From the NCBI GenBank assembly GCA_002420085.1, contig DIHI01000127.1, positions 12,325 through 25,464 of the forward strand: a DNA stretch of 13,140 bases, in the 5' to 3' direction. Both the position numbers and the translations under genes were made by a program. Of this stretch, positions 1-6,504 are shown piece by piece (position 1 is the stretch's first letter; every line of letters starts with the position of its first letter). Origin of the DNA: Lysobacterales bacterium UBA5700. Lineage in GTDB: Bacteria > Pseudomonadota > Gammaproteobacteria > Xanthomonadales > Xanthomonadaceae. The notes under the pieces are model-generated. The model did no database searches, was not told where the DNA came from, and saw only the letters and a program-made list of their open reading frames with translations.

Positions 1-1
1 C

Positions 2-1534
2 GGCTGGAACGTCGGCCGTTTCGATGATCCGGCCGACCCACGCTACAACACCGTGCGGGAAGTCGATTACTGCTCGGGCGCCGCGATTGCCCTGCGCCGG
101 GAATTGTTCACCGAACTGGGCGGCTTCGATCCGCGCTATGCCCCGGCCTATTACGAGGACACCGATCTGGCGATGAAGGTCCGCGCGCATGGCCTGAAGG
201 TGCTGTACCAGCCGCGCTCGGAAGTGATCCATTTCGAGGGCATCAGCCATGGCACCGACCTGGGCAGCGGCATCAAGGCGCATCAGGTCGCCAACCAGGC
301 GCGCTTCCTGGAACGCTGGCGCGACGTGCTCGAACGCGACCATCCACGCCAGGGCACGCCGATCGAGGTCGCGATCGGCCATCGCAGCCGGATGCGTGTG
401 CTGGTAATCGACGCCTGCACACCGACACCGGATCGCGACTCCGGGTCGCTGCGCATGTTCAACCTGCTCAAACTGCTGCGCGAGGAGGGCTGCTCGGTCG
501 CCTTCTTCGCCGACAATCGCGCCCATGACGGCCACTACACGCACGCCCTGCAACAGCTCGGCGTCGAAGCCTGGTGGCATCCCTACATCGGCAATCCGGT
601 CGCATGGCTGGATCGTCATGGCAGTCGGCTCGATCTGGTCGTGGTCAGTCGCCACTACGTCGCCAGCGCCTACCTGCCGCTGCTGCGCCAGTACGCACCG
701 CAGGCGCGGGTAGCGTTCGACACGGTCGATCTGCATTACCTGCGCGAACAGCGCGAGGCCGAACTGAATGCCGACGTGCGCCTGGCCCGGCGTGCCGCCC
801 ACACCCGCGAACTGGAACTGGCGGTGATCGCCGACAGCGATCTGACCCTGGTGGTCAGTCCGTTCGAGCAGAAGCTGCTGGCGCGGGAAGCCCCGGAAGC
901 CAAGGTCTGCGTGCTGTCAAACGTCCACGAGATCGCCCCCGAGCGGGCCGGCTACAGCGAACGCGCGGGCCTGGTGTTCGTGGGCGGTTATCGTCATCCG
1001 CCCAATGTCGATGCTGCTCGCTGGTTCGCCGACGCGGTGTTTCCGCTGATTCGGGAGCGGGCGCCGGAGATCGAACTGCACCTGATCGGCGCCGACATGC
1101 CGGACAGCATCCTGGCCCTGGCCCAACGCCCGGGAATCCACTGCCACGGCCATGTCCCCGACATCGCGCCGTGGATGAACCGCTGCCGGGTCGCCCTGGC
1201 ACCGTTGCGCTACGGCGCCGGCGTCAAGGGCAAGATCAATCTCAGCATGGCGCACGGGCAGCCGGTGGTGGCGACCCGCTGTGCGGTCGAAGGCATGTAC
1301 CTGCGCGAGGACGAGGATGTGCTGGTCGCCGATCAGCCATCGGCCTTCGCCGATGCCGTGCTCCGGCTCTATCACGACCCGGCCCTGTGGCGCAGACTGG
1401 CCGACAACGGCGTTGACAATGTCCGCCAGCACTTCTCATTCGAGGCCGCCCGACAGGTCGTCCGCCAGCACCTGATCGGCAACGATCGTCCGAGCCGGCG
1501 ACCCCTGCTGCACTCGGTGCCGCGCAGCGGTTGA
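2..1534 (+). CDS. Glycosyltransferase, GT2 tail fused to GT4-like domain (5' partial)
   Basis: The reading frame is open from base 2 to the TGA at 1532-1534, so the start lies outside the window; 510 residues are visible. The first ~90 residues are the end of a family-2 (GT-A) glycosyltransferase: YCSGAAIALRRELF, GGFDPRY and YEDTDLAMKVRAHG, where the ED pair corresponds to the usual acceptor-activating acidic residues. After a linker, RMRVLVIDACTPTPDRDSGS (about residue 130) opens a second, GT-B/GT4-like domain. Its nucleotide-sugar half contains VFVGGYRHPPNVDA (about 325), HGHVPDIAPWM and the typical GAGVKGKINLSMAHGQPVVA stretch (about 405). Such fusions usually build O-antigen or capsular glycans at the cytoplasmic face. 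The sugar and acceptor cannot be told. It converges on the gene ending at 1577, 42 nt away, and the gap has no clear terminator. The fold assignment is confident; the pathway is inferred. Confidence 0.9.
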   Translation, partial: GWNVGRFDDPADPRYNTVREVDYCSGAAIALRRELFTELGGFDPRYAPAYYEDTDLAMKVRAHGLKVLYQPRSEVIHFEGISHGTDLGSGIKAHQVANQARFLERWRDVLERDHPRQGTPIEVAIGHRSRMRVLVIDACTPTPDRDSGSLRMFNLLKLLREEGCSVAFFADNRAHDGHYTHALQQLGVEAWWHPYIGNPVAWLDRHGSRLDLVVVSRHYVASAYLPLLRQYAPQARVAFDTVDLHYLREQREAELNADVRLARRAAHTRELELAVIADSDLTLVVSPFEQKLLAREAPEAKVCVLSNVHEIAPERAGYSERAGLVFVGGYRHPPNVDAARWFADAVFPLIRERAPEIELHLIGADMPDSILALAQRPGIHCHGHVPDIAPWMNRCRVALAPLRYGAGVKGKINLSMAHGQPVVATRCAVEGMYLREDEDVLVADQPSAFADAVLRLYHDPALWRRLADNGVDNVRQHFSFEAARQVVRQHLIGNDRPSRRPLLHSVPRSG

Positions 1535-1576
1535 CCGCAGGCAACACTCGCGTTCGATCCGCGCCTCGGGCGTGGA

Positions 1577-3247
1577 TCAGTGGCGGCCGCCCTCGCCGAC
1601 CTGCTCCAGCCGGCGTCGCATCGCCGGCAGATCGGGGTGGCCCGGATCGACCCGCTCGGCCGCATCCAGTGCCCGCGCGGCGGCCGCCGGCTCACCGGCG
1701 CCGATGCGCTCATCGGCGATGCCGATCCAGCGCTCGGCGAGATTGAAACGGATTCCGGGCAGGTCGGGGTCGGCCGGATCGAATTCGGCCAGAACCGCCA
1801 GACAGGGTTCAGCCGGTTCGAGGTCGGCCGGCGTGGACAGGCGTGCCAGACACTGCCGGGCTTGGCGCGCCACTGCCAGACGCGCCCGGCCGACCGCCAG
1901 ATCGCCCGGCGCCAATCGATCGGCTTCGCGCAGATGCTGCCAGGCATTGTCGGCAGCCGGCGGCAACCAGCGACCGGCGGCCATCGCTGCCTCGGCCGCA
2001 CGCAGCGCCGCAGCAACCCGCTCGGCCGCCGCTACCGGATCGGCACCGGCACTGGCACTGGCACCTTGCTCGGCAAGCGCGCGCTGCAATTCGACCAGGC
2101 CCGGCGCCCGTTCGACCAGAGCCTGCGCCCGGAGCAGGGACAGCCGCGCCGCCTCCGGCGCGCCATCGGCCAGGTGCCGATGCCCCCGTGCGATCCAGGC
2201 AACCGCCAGACGCTCGACTCCGGCGACGACTTCGGCGTCATCCGGACGCACTCGACGCAGATCGGTCAGTCGTTCATCGGCAGCATCCAGGGCGTCGGCT
2301 TCGATCTCGCCGCGAACCTCGACCAAGGCCGCCCGCATCCATTCGGACATGGCCACCCGTGCCGATGGCAGGCCAGCATGGCGAGGGTCGATCGCCGCCA
2401 CCCGATCGATACCGGCCGCCGCCGATGCCGGATCACCGGCCATCAGGGCCGACTCGGCCTGTTCGAGCAGACGATCGAGCACACTCCGGCGACCGGCCAG
2501 GGCGACCGGATTGCCGGGCTCGCGATCGAGCATGCGCCGGTAATGTGCCAGGGCGCTGTCGGCGCCACCGTCCAACCGGCCGGCCGCCTCGGCAGCACGA
2601 GCATCGGCGAGCAGGCGATCCAGTTCGTCCTCGACCGAGTCGCGACGACGCAATTCGTCCTCCAGGGGTGCCAGCAACGCCTGGCCCACGCCCAGCTCAC
2701 GCGCCAGAACCAGACGATCGCGTGCCGTGCCGCGATCATCGGCCGCCAGGGCGGCCTGAGCAGTTTCCAGCGCACGGGCAGCAACCCGCGCCAGACCGGC
2801 CCGAGCCGCCTCGTGATCGGGATTCAGCGCCAGCACCGCCGCGTACAGCTCGCGTGCGCCCTGGCCATCGGCACGGGTCAGGGTATCGGCCGCCAGCGCA
2901 CGCTCGGCACTGGCCAGTAACCGCGATTGTGCCGACTCCGGCAACACGTAATCGGCCAACGGCACCCGGAACAGGTACAGCAGCAACAACACGGCCAGCA
3001 CCAGCGGAACCACCCAGCGCCAAGCCCTGCCCCGTTCACGCGGTCCGCCACGGCCAGCGCCATCGCCCGATCCTCGGCCCTCGCCACGCGCACCTCTTCG
3101 ACGACGCCCGGCCGGAGCCGGGCCGACCTCGAACGATTCGACCGTCGAATCGCTGCCACCGGTATCGCCCCAGTCGTGAGCCGAACCCTCTCCCGGCTCG
3201 CTGCCTTCACCCGTACCATCGGAACGGCGTCGCCGATTGGCCCTCAT
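1577..3247 (-). CDS. Membrane-anchored TPR-like repeat protein
   Basis: I start this 556-residue protein at ATG 3247, which has GAGGG about 7 nt upstream. The frame stays open for 70 further codons, but those read through the gap and into the end of relA and look non-coding. Layout: a low-complexity, Gly/Glu/Ser then Arg/Gly-rich N-terminus (residues 1-75); one transmembrane helix (about 78-96, VVPLVLAVLLLLYLF); then about 450 residues of Ala/Leu/Arg-rich helical repeats. Repeat ends recur as LNPDHEAARAGL, DREPGNPVALAG, IDPRHAGLP, DPADPDLPG and VDPGHPDLPA, the signature of tetratricopeptide-type units. By the positive-inside rule the basic N-terminus is cytoplasmic and the repeats periplasmic. 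The likely role is a scaffold for envelope proteins; the partner is unknown. It follows relA by 184 nt on the same strand, and no convincing promoter was found in that gap. Confidence 0.8.
   Translation of the reverse strand: MRANRRRRSDGTGEGSEPGEGSAHDWGDTGGSDSTVESFEVGPAPAGRRRRGARGEGRGSGDGAGRGGPRERGRAWRWVVPLVLAVLLLLYLFRVPLADYVLPESAQSRLLASAERALAADTLTRADGQGARELYAAVLALNPDHEAARAGLARVAARALETAQAALAADDRGTARDRLVLARELGVGQALLAPLEDELRRRDSVEDELDRLLADARAAEAAGRLDGGADSALAHYRRMLDREPGNPVALAGRRSVLDRLLEQAESALMAGDPASAAAGIDRVAAIDPRHAGLPSARVAMSEWMRAALVEVRGEIEADALDAADERLTDLRRVRPDDAEVVAGVERLAVAWIARGHRHLADGAPEAARLSLLRAQALVERAPGLVELQRALAEQGASASAGADPVAAAERVAAALRAAEAAMAAGRWLPPAADNAWQHLREADRLAPGDLAVGRARLAVARQARQCLARLSTPADLEPAEPCLAVLAEFDPADPDLPGIRFNLAERWIGIADERIGAGEPAAAARALDAAERVDPGHPDLPAMRRRLEQVGEGGRH
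2042..2065. repeat. Short in-frame tandem repeat, 4 x GGCACY
   Basis: Four back-to-back 6-base units (GGCACC, GGCACT, GGCACT, GGCACC) lie inside the TPR protein gene. On the coding strand they give alternating Gly/Ser-Ala residues (GASASAGA) in a linker between helical repeats. Because the unit is six bases, slippage would change linker length without a frameshift. This is a minor feature, seen directly. Confidence 0.5.
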
Positions 3248-3431
3248 GACCTGCCCTCGGCAGGCACGGCGAATCCAACCACGATCCGGACATCGATCGG
3301 CAGATCGAACACGACCCGCGCGTGGCAGGCGCAGATCCGACAGGGCAAACACGGTGCAGGCATCGACAACAGAGGCTCCGGAGTGACCCGATAGCATAAC
3401 GCCCATCGGTCGGCCATACGGCAACGGGTGT

Positions 3432-5552
3432 TCAGATGCGTCGCGCCTCGTGGACACCGGGTACCGCGCCCAGCCGGCCGAGCAGGCCGCCCAATTGCTC
3501 GAAATCGCGAACCTTGAGCGTCAAGCGGATGCGGGCCGAACTGCTGTCGTCATCGACCCGACTGGCGATCGCCAGCACATGGGCACCAGCCTGGGCGATC
3601 AGGGTGGTCAAGTCCTTGAGCAGCCCCTTGCGATCGATACCGACGATCAGCACGGTGACGCTGTAGCTGGAGCCACCCTGGCGCCCCCACTCGACCGGCA
3701 GGATGCGCTCGGGGTGCTCGGCCCCCAGGTGGGCCAGTTCCGGACAGTCCTCCCGGTGAATGCTGACACCACGCGCCTTGGTCAGATACCCGATGATCGG
3801 ATCACCGGCCACCGGCTGACAGCAGCGCGCCAGTTGGGTCAGCAGATTGCCGACCCCTTCGACCACGAAATCGCCAGACGGTCGGGCCGGCCGGGCCGGA
3901 CTGACCGATCCTTCCGGCTTCGACTCCGGCACCACCGCCTGCAAGGACTCGTGCAGCGCACGTGCGACCTGGCTGGGACTGATGTCGCCGAGCGCAAGGG
4001 CGACATGCAGATCCTCGACCGTGCGCAGACTGAACCGCTGCAACAGCGTCTCCAACTCGACATTCGGCAAGGCCAGACGGCGCAACTCACGCTCCAGGAT
4101 GTCGCGGCCAGCACTGACGTTGCGGTCCCGATCGAGTCGATGGAACCAGGCCCTGACCTTGTCGCGTGCCCGGCCACTGGCGAGATAGCCCGAGCCGGTC
4201 AATAGCCAGTCGCGACGCGGCGCCGATTCCTTGCCGGTCAGGATTTCCACCCGGTCACCGCTGCGCGGCTGGAAATCGAGCGGTACGATCCGACCGTTGA
4301 CCTTGGCACCGCGACAACGATGGCCGACCTCGGTATGCACGTGGTAGGCGAAATCCAGCACGGTTCCGCCGCGCGGCAGATCGATCACCTCACCGCGCGG
4401 GGTCAGCAGATAGACCCGATCCTCGGCCAGCTCAGCCTGCAAGCCGGCGGCCAGCTCACTGCCGGATTCGGACTCACTGGACTCCAGCAATTGCCGCATC
4501 CAGGCGATCCGACGCTCGAAGCCAGCATCGACCCCCGACCCACCCTCCTTGTAGCGCCAATGGGCAGCGACACCCAGTTCGGCCTGCTCATGCATCTGCC
4601 GGGTACGGATCTGCACTTCCAAGGTCTTGCCGTCCGGCCCGAGCAGGGCGGTGTGCAGGGACCGGTAATCGTTGCCCTTGGGCTTGGCGATGTAATCGTC
4701 GAACTCGCCCGGCACCGGCGTCCACAGCGCATGCACCAGGCCGAGCGCGGCATAGCACTCAGGCACGGTGGCGACCAGCACCCGTACCGCGCGGATGTCG
4801 TACAGTTCGCCGAATGGAACATGCTTGCGCTGCATCTTCTTCCAGATGCTGAAGATGTGTTTGGGCCGGCCGCTCACCTCGCCTTCGATGCCGGCTTCGC
4901 GCAGTGCCTCGGCGATCCGCCGCTTGCAGGTCTCGATGAAGGCTTCCCGGTCGGCGCGCTTCTCGTCGAGCAGACCAGCGATCCGGTGGTAGGTCTCGGG
5001 TTGCAGAATGCGGAACGCCCAGTCCTCCAGTTCCCACTTCAATTGCCAGATGCCGAGTCGATTGGCCAGCGGCGCATGGATATCGGCGGTCAGTCGGGCC
5101 AGCCCGACCCGCTCGTCCTCGGGCAGGGCCGCTGCCTGACGCAGGCGCACCAGTTGGCAGGCCAGCAGCACCGGCACCACACGCGGATCGCGAATGATCG
5201 CCAGCAGCAGTCGGCGCAGACCTTCCGGATCGCCACCGCCACTGCGCTCGCGATACAGCACCGGCACCCGCTCAGCGGCGCGCAGCCCATCGGCCAGGGC
5301 GTCCAATCCAGGCAGGGCCGAACGCTGCTCGGCGGTGAGCCGCTCGGCGCGCTCGGGCAGCCAGTAGAGCACCGCCGCCACCAGCACATCGGCATCCGCG
5401 CGCAGCCGCAGCAACTCGTCCAGGGTCTCGCTGACCCGCCGCGCCAACGCCGGATCGGTCGGCGCCGGATCGGCCAAGGCGCGCGCCAGCGCACTGCCGC
5501 GATCGGACGGGCGATTCATCGATGGATTGGACTCGGAAGGTGTGGCGATCAT
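3432..5552 (-). CDS. relA: RelA, (p)ppGpp synthetase (GTP pyrophosphokinase)
   Basis: This 706-residue protein makes the stringent-response alarmone by moving pyrophosphate from ATP to GTP/GDP on ribosomes stalled with uncharged tRNA. The N-terminal hydrolase-like region (about 40-200) lacks an HD metal motif; VAAVLYWLPE stands where active hydrolases carry HD. The synthetase domain (about 220-345) has GRPKHIFSIWKKMQRK, YDIRAVRVLV, EFDDYIAKPKGNDYRSLHT and EVQIRTRQMHEQAELGVAAH. EFDD (283-286) is the RelA-type variant; bifunctional Rel/SpoT enzymes carry RFKD there. A TGS domain (about 378-441), a Cys region (CC at 577-578, H599, C603) and a C-terminal ACT domain (about 630-706) follow. Length and order match full-length RelA. 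The start is uncertain: ATG 5552 gives the longest form, and ATG 5519 is an alternative; neither has a strong ribosome binding site. The gene is divergent from the secreted-protein gene at 5622. Confidence 0.96.
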   Translation of the reverse strand: MIATPSESNPSMNRPSDRGSALARALADPAPTDPALARRVSETLDELLRLRADADVLVAAVLYWLPERAERLTAEQRSALPGLDALADGLRAAERVPVLYRERSGGGDPEGLRRLLLAIIRDPRVVPVLLACQLVRLRQAAALPEDERVGLARLTADIHAPLANRLGIWQLKWELEDWAFRILQPETYHRIAGLLDEKRADREAFIETCKRRIAEALREAGIEGEVSGRPKHIFSIWKKMQRKHVPFGELYDIRAVRVLVATVPECYAALGLVHALWTPVPGEFDDYIAKPKGNDYRSLHTALLGPDGKTLEVQIRTRQMHEQAELGVAAHWRYKEGGSGVDAGFERRIAWMRQLLESSESESGSELAAGLQAELAEDRVYLLTPRGEVIDLPRGGTVLDFAYHVHTEVGHRCRGAKVNGRIVPLDFQPRSGDRVEILTGKESAPRRDWLLTGSGYLASGRARDKVRAWFHRLDRDRNVSAGRDILERELRRLALPNVELETLLQRFSLRTVEDLHVALALGDISPSQVARALHESLQAVVPESKPEGSVSPARPARPSGDFVVEGVGNLLTQLARCCQPVAGDPIIGYLTKARGVSIHREDCPELAHLGAEHPERILPVEWGRQGGSSYSVTVLIVGIDRKGLLKDLTTLIAQAGAHVLAIASRVDDDSSSARIRLTLKVRDFEQLGGLLGRLGAVPGVHEARRI

Positions 5553-5621
5553 CCCGGCGGCGCAGCGGAGCGGTGGCGGATCGGTTTACACTAGCCCAAT
5601 CCGACCCACGGACCCAACTCG
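5553..5621. promoter_or_regulatory. Divergent promoter region between relA and the secreted-protein gene
   Basis: This 69-nt gap must hold both start signals if each gene is transcribed from here. For the + strand, TACACT at 5587-5592 could be a -10 box, with no good -35. For relA on the - strand, TTGGGT (5617-5612) and TAGTGT (5594-5589) sit 17 nt apart and could be weak -35 and -10 boxes. The two candidate -10 boxes overlap, so the promoters may compete. The matches are poor and the call rests mostly on gene layout. Confidence 0.3.
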
Positions 5622-6170
5622 ATGCGTTTTCTCCGACTCGACACCCCGGCGCGCAATGCACTCCGGGCGATCCTGACTGTAGCGATCCTGTCCACTGCCG
5701 CCGCACCGCTGGCCGCGCGCGAATTCTCCTCGCTCGAAGAGCGGATGAGCCATCGTGAATTCACCCAGGCCGGGCTGGACAAGCTCAGTCCGGAAGAACT
5801 GGCCGCCCTCAATGCCTGGCTGCGCGAGCGGGTCAGCGAAGTCGCCGCCGACGCGGCAGCCGCTGCCAGTGCCGCCCTGCCGACCCGTGCCGACCGCGTT
5901 GGCTTCGAGCGGGCCGGCGTGCTCGGCAGCCGCGATGCCCCGACCGAGACCAGCGGCCGGATCAAGGGCACTTTCCGCGGCTGGGAGAAGAAAGGCCAGC
6001 GCTTCGAGTTGGACAACGGGCAGATCTGGGAAGTCACCCAGATCGATGCCCCACTGCTCGGCGTCCGCCTGGAAAGCCCGCTCGCCTACGTCGAAGCCGG
6101 CTTCTCGGGCGCCTGGTATCTGCGCGTCGAAGGCTACAACAGCCGGGTCAAGGTCAAGCGGGTCAAGTAA
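5622..6170 (+). CDS. Small secreted protein of unknown function (Xanthomonadales-type)
   Basis: This 182-residue protein begins with a classical Sec signal peptide: a basic n-region with three to four Arg, a hydrophobic core ILTVAILSTAAAPL, and a likely cut after LAA at residue 32. The mature part has a short helical segment, EFTQAGLDKLSPEELAALNAWLRERV (about 46-71; first 20 residues EFTQAGLDKLSPEELAALNA), then an Ala-rich helix. A C-terminal beta-rich piece (about 112-182) follows, with SGRIKGTFRGWEKKGQRFEL, then NGQIWEVTQ, and a Lys/Arg-rich end (SRVKVKRVK). From memory, this combination of LSPEELAALNAWL and a domain with IKG..GW...F.L.NGQ.W occurs in hypothetical secreted proteins of Xanthomonadaceae. 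The likely place is periplasm or envelope. There is no clear ribosome binding site before ATG 5622. Nothing shows a link to ppGpp beyond its place beside relA. Confidence 0.85.
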   Translation: MRFLRLDTPARNALRAILTVAILSTAAAPLAAREFSSLEERMSHREFTQAGLDKLSPEELAALNAWLRERVSEVAADAAAAASAALPTRADRVGFERAGVLGSRDAPTETSGRIKGTFRGWEKKGQRFELDNGQIWEVTQIDAPLLGVRLESPLAYVEAGFSGAWYLRVEGYNSRVKVKRVK

Positions 6171-6211
6171 GGCCCGCACGTGCTGCGCGGGCCGGTCTGC
6201 TCCGACCGGCC
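6171..6211 (+). terminator. Two adjacent GC-rich hairpins after the secreted-protein gene
   Basis: Directly after the TAA, GGCCCGC (6171-6177) pairs with GCGGGCC (6187-6193). An overlapping perfect 8-bp stem, GGCCGGTC (6190-6197) with GACCGGCC (6204-6211), closes a 6-nt loop. The stems share bases 6190-6193, so they cannot fully form together. No T-run follows, so this is not a textbook intrinsic terminator. It may protect the 3' end or mark Rho-dependent termination. Confidence 0.4.
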
Positions 6212-6376
6212 TGCTGACCGACCGGCTCCGACCGAGCGCCAGCCTGCGGCTCGATCGCCCGAACATCCAAACCCCAGCCATGGCCGCAGCCAGCCCCGCG
6301 CTGGGCGCCCGGCCGGTCTTCGCACGACCGGACACCATCCGCCGCCACGATCGGCGCACCGCGCACCACCCGCGAA

Positions 6377-6392
6377 AACCCCGCACGGGGTT
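6377..6392. repeat. Perfect inverted repeat overlapping the candidate -35 box
   Basis: AACCCC (6377-6382) and GGGGTT (6387-6392) are perfect inverse copies separated by GCAC. The right arm overlaps the first bases of the candidate -35 box at 6391. A 16-bp dyad here could be an operator, or it could be chance. It is seen directly; the regulatory role is inferred. Confidence 0.35.
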
Positions 6393-6419
6393 CCAGCCGC
6401 TGCCGGCCAGTGGTATCAT
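6391..6419 (+). promoter_or_regulatory. Candidate extended -10 promoter for the aminotransferase gene
   Basis: TTCCAG (6391-6396) and TATCAT (6414-6419) are 17 nt apart. The -10 box matches TATAAT at five of six positions and is preceded by TGG, an extended -10 (TGn) element that can make up for the weak -35. Transcription would begin near 6426, at the start of the AT-rich stretch, giving a leader of about 80 nt. Confidence 0.45.
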
Positions 6420-6490
6420 CGCACCTAAGTCTTTAATTTTTATTTGAAAAGCACTTGGCACTGGAATCCGCCAAGGCACTCATCACTTAC

Positions 6491-6495
6491 GGAGG
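6491..6495 (+). promoter_or_regulatory. Strong ribosome binding site GGAGG
   Basis: GGAGG lies 9 nt before ATG 6505 and fixes the start of the aminotransferase. It is the most consensus-like site in the window and suggests high translation. Confidence 0.8.
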
Positions 6496-6504
6496 AATTC
6501 CGCC

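Larger units (their letters stand above)
6212..6504 (+). other. Spacer and AT-rich leader ahead of the aminotransferase gene
   Basis: Together with the preceding hairpins this makes a 334-nt stretch with no convincing gene. The first ~160 nt are GC-rich, with short inverted repeats such as CCGGTC (6313-6318) with GACCGG (6326-6331). The short open frames in it have Arg/Pro-rich, non-protein-like translations. From about 6424 the base composition changes sharply to a T-rich run (TAAGTCTTTAATTTTTATTT) that stands out in this GC-rich window. It is probably the transcribed leader of the gene at 6505. Confidence 0.6.

Noticed and set aside
1580..3249. Long + strand open frames (446 and 468 codons) opposite the TPR gene
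   Set aside because: Their translations are Arg/Pro/Gln/His-rich without domains, as expected from the complement of a GC-rich gene. The - strand frame has clear helical repeats and a membrane helix.
3393..3422. Possible promoter (TTGCCG and TATGCT) for the TPR gene on the - strand
   Set aside because: The spacing is 20 nt, outside the usual 16-18 for sigma70, and both boxes are imperfect.
4320..5594. A 424-codon + strand open frame opposite relA
   Set aside because: relA on the - strand is unmistakable along its whole length; this frame is its shadow.
6454..6470. Sigma54-like element TTGGCACTGGAATCCGC before the aminotransferase
   Set aside because: The GG and GC pairs are 11 nt apart instead of the strict 10, so it breaks the sigma54 rule.
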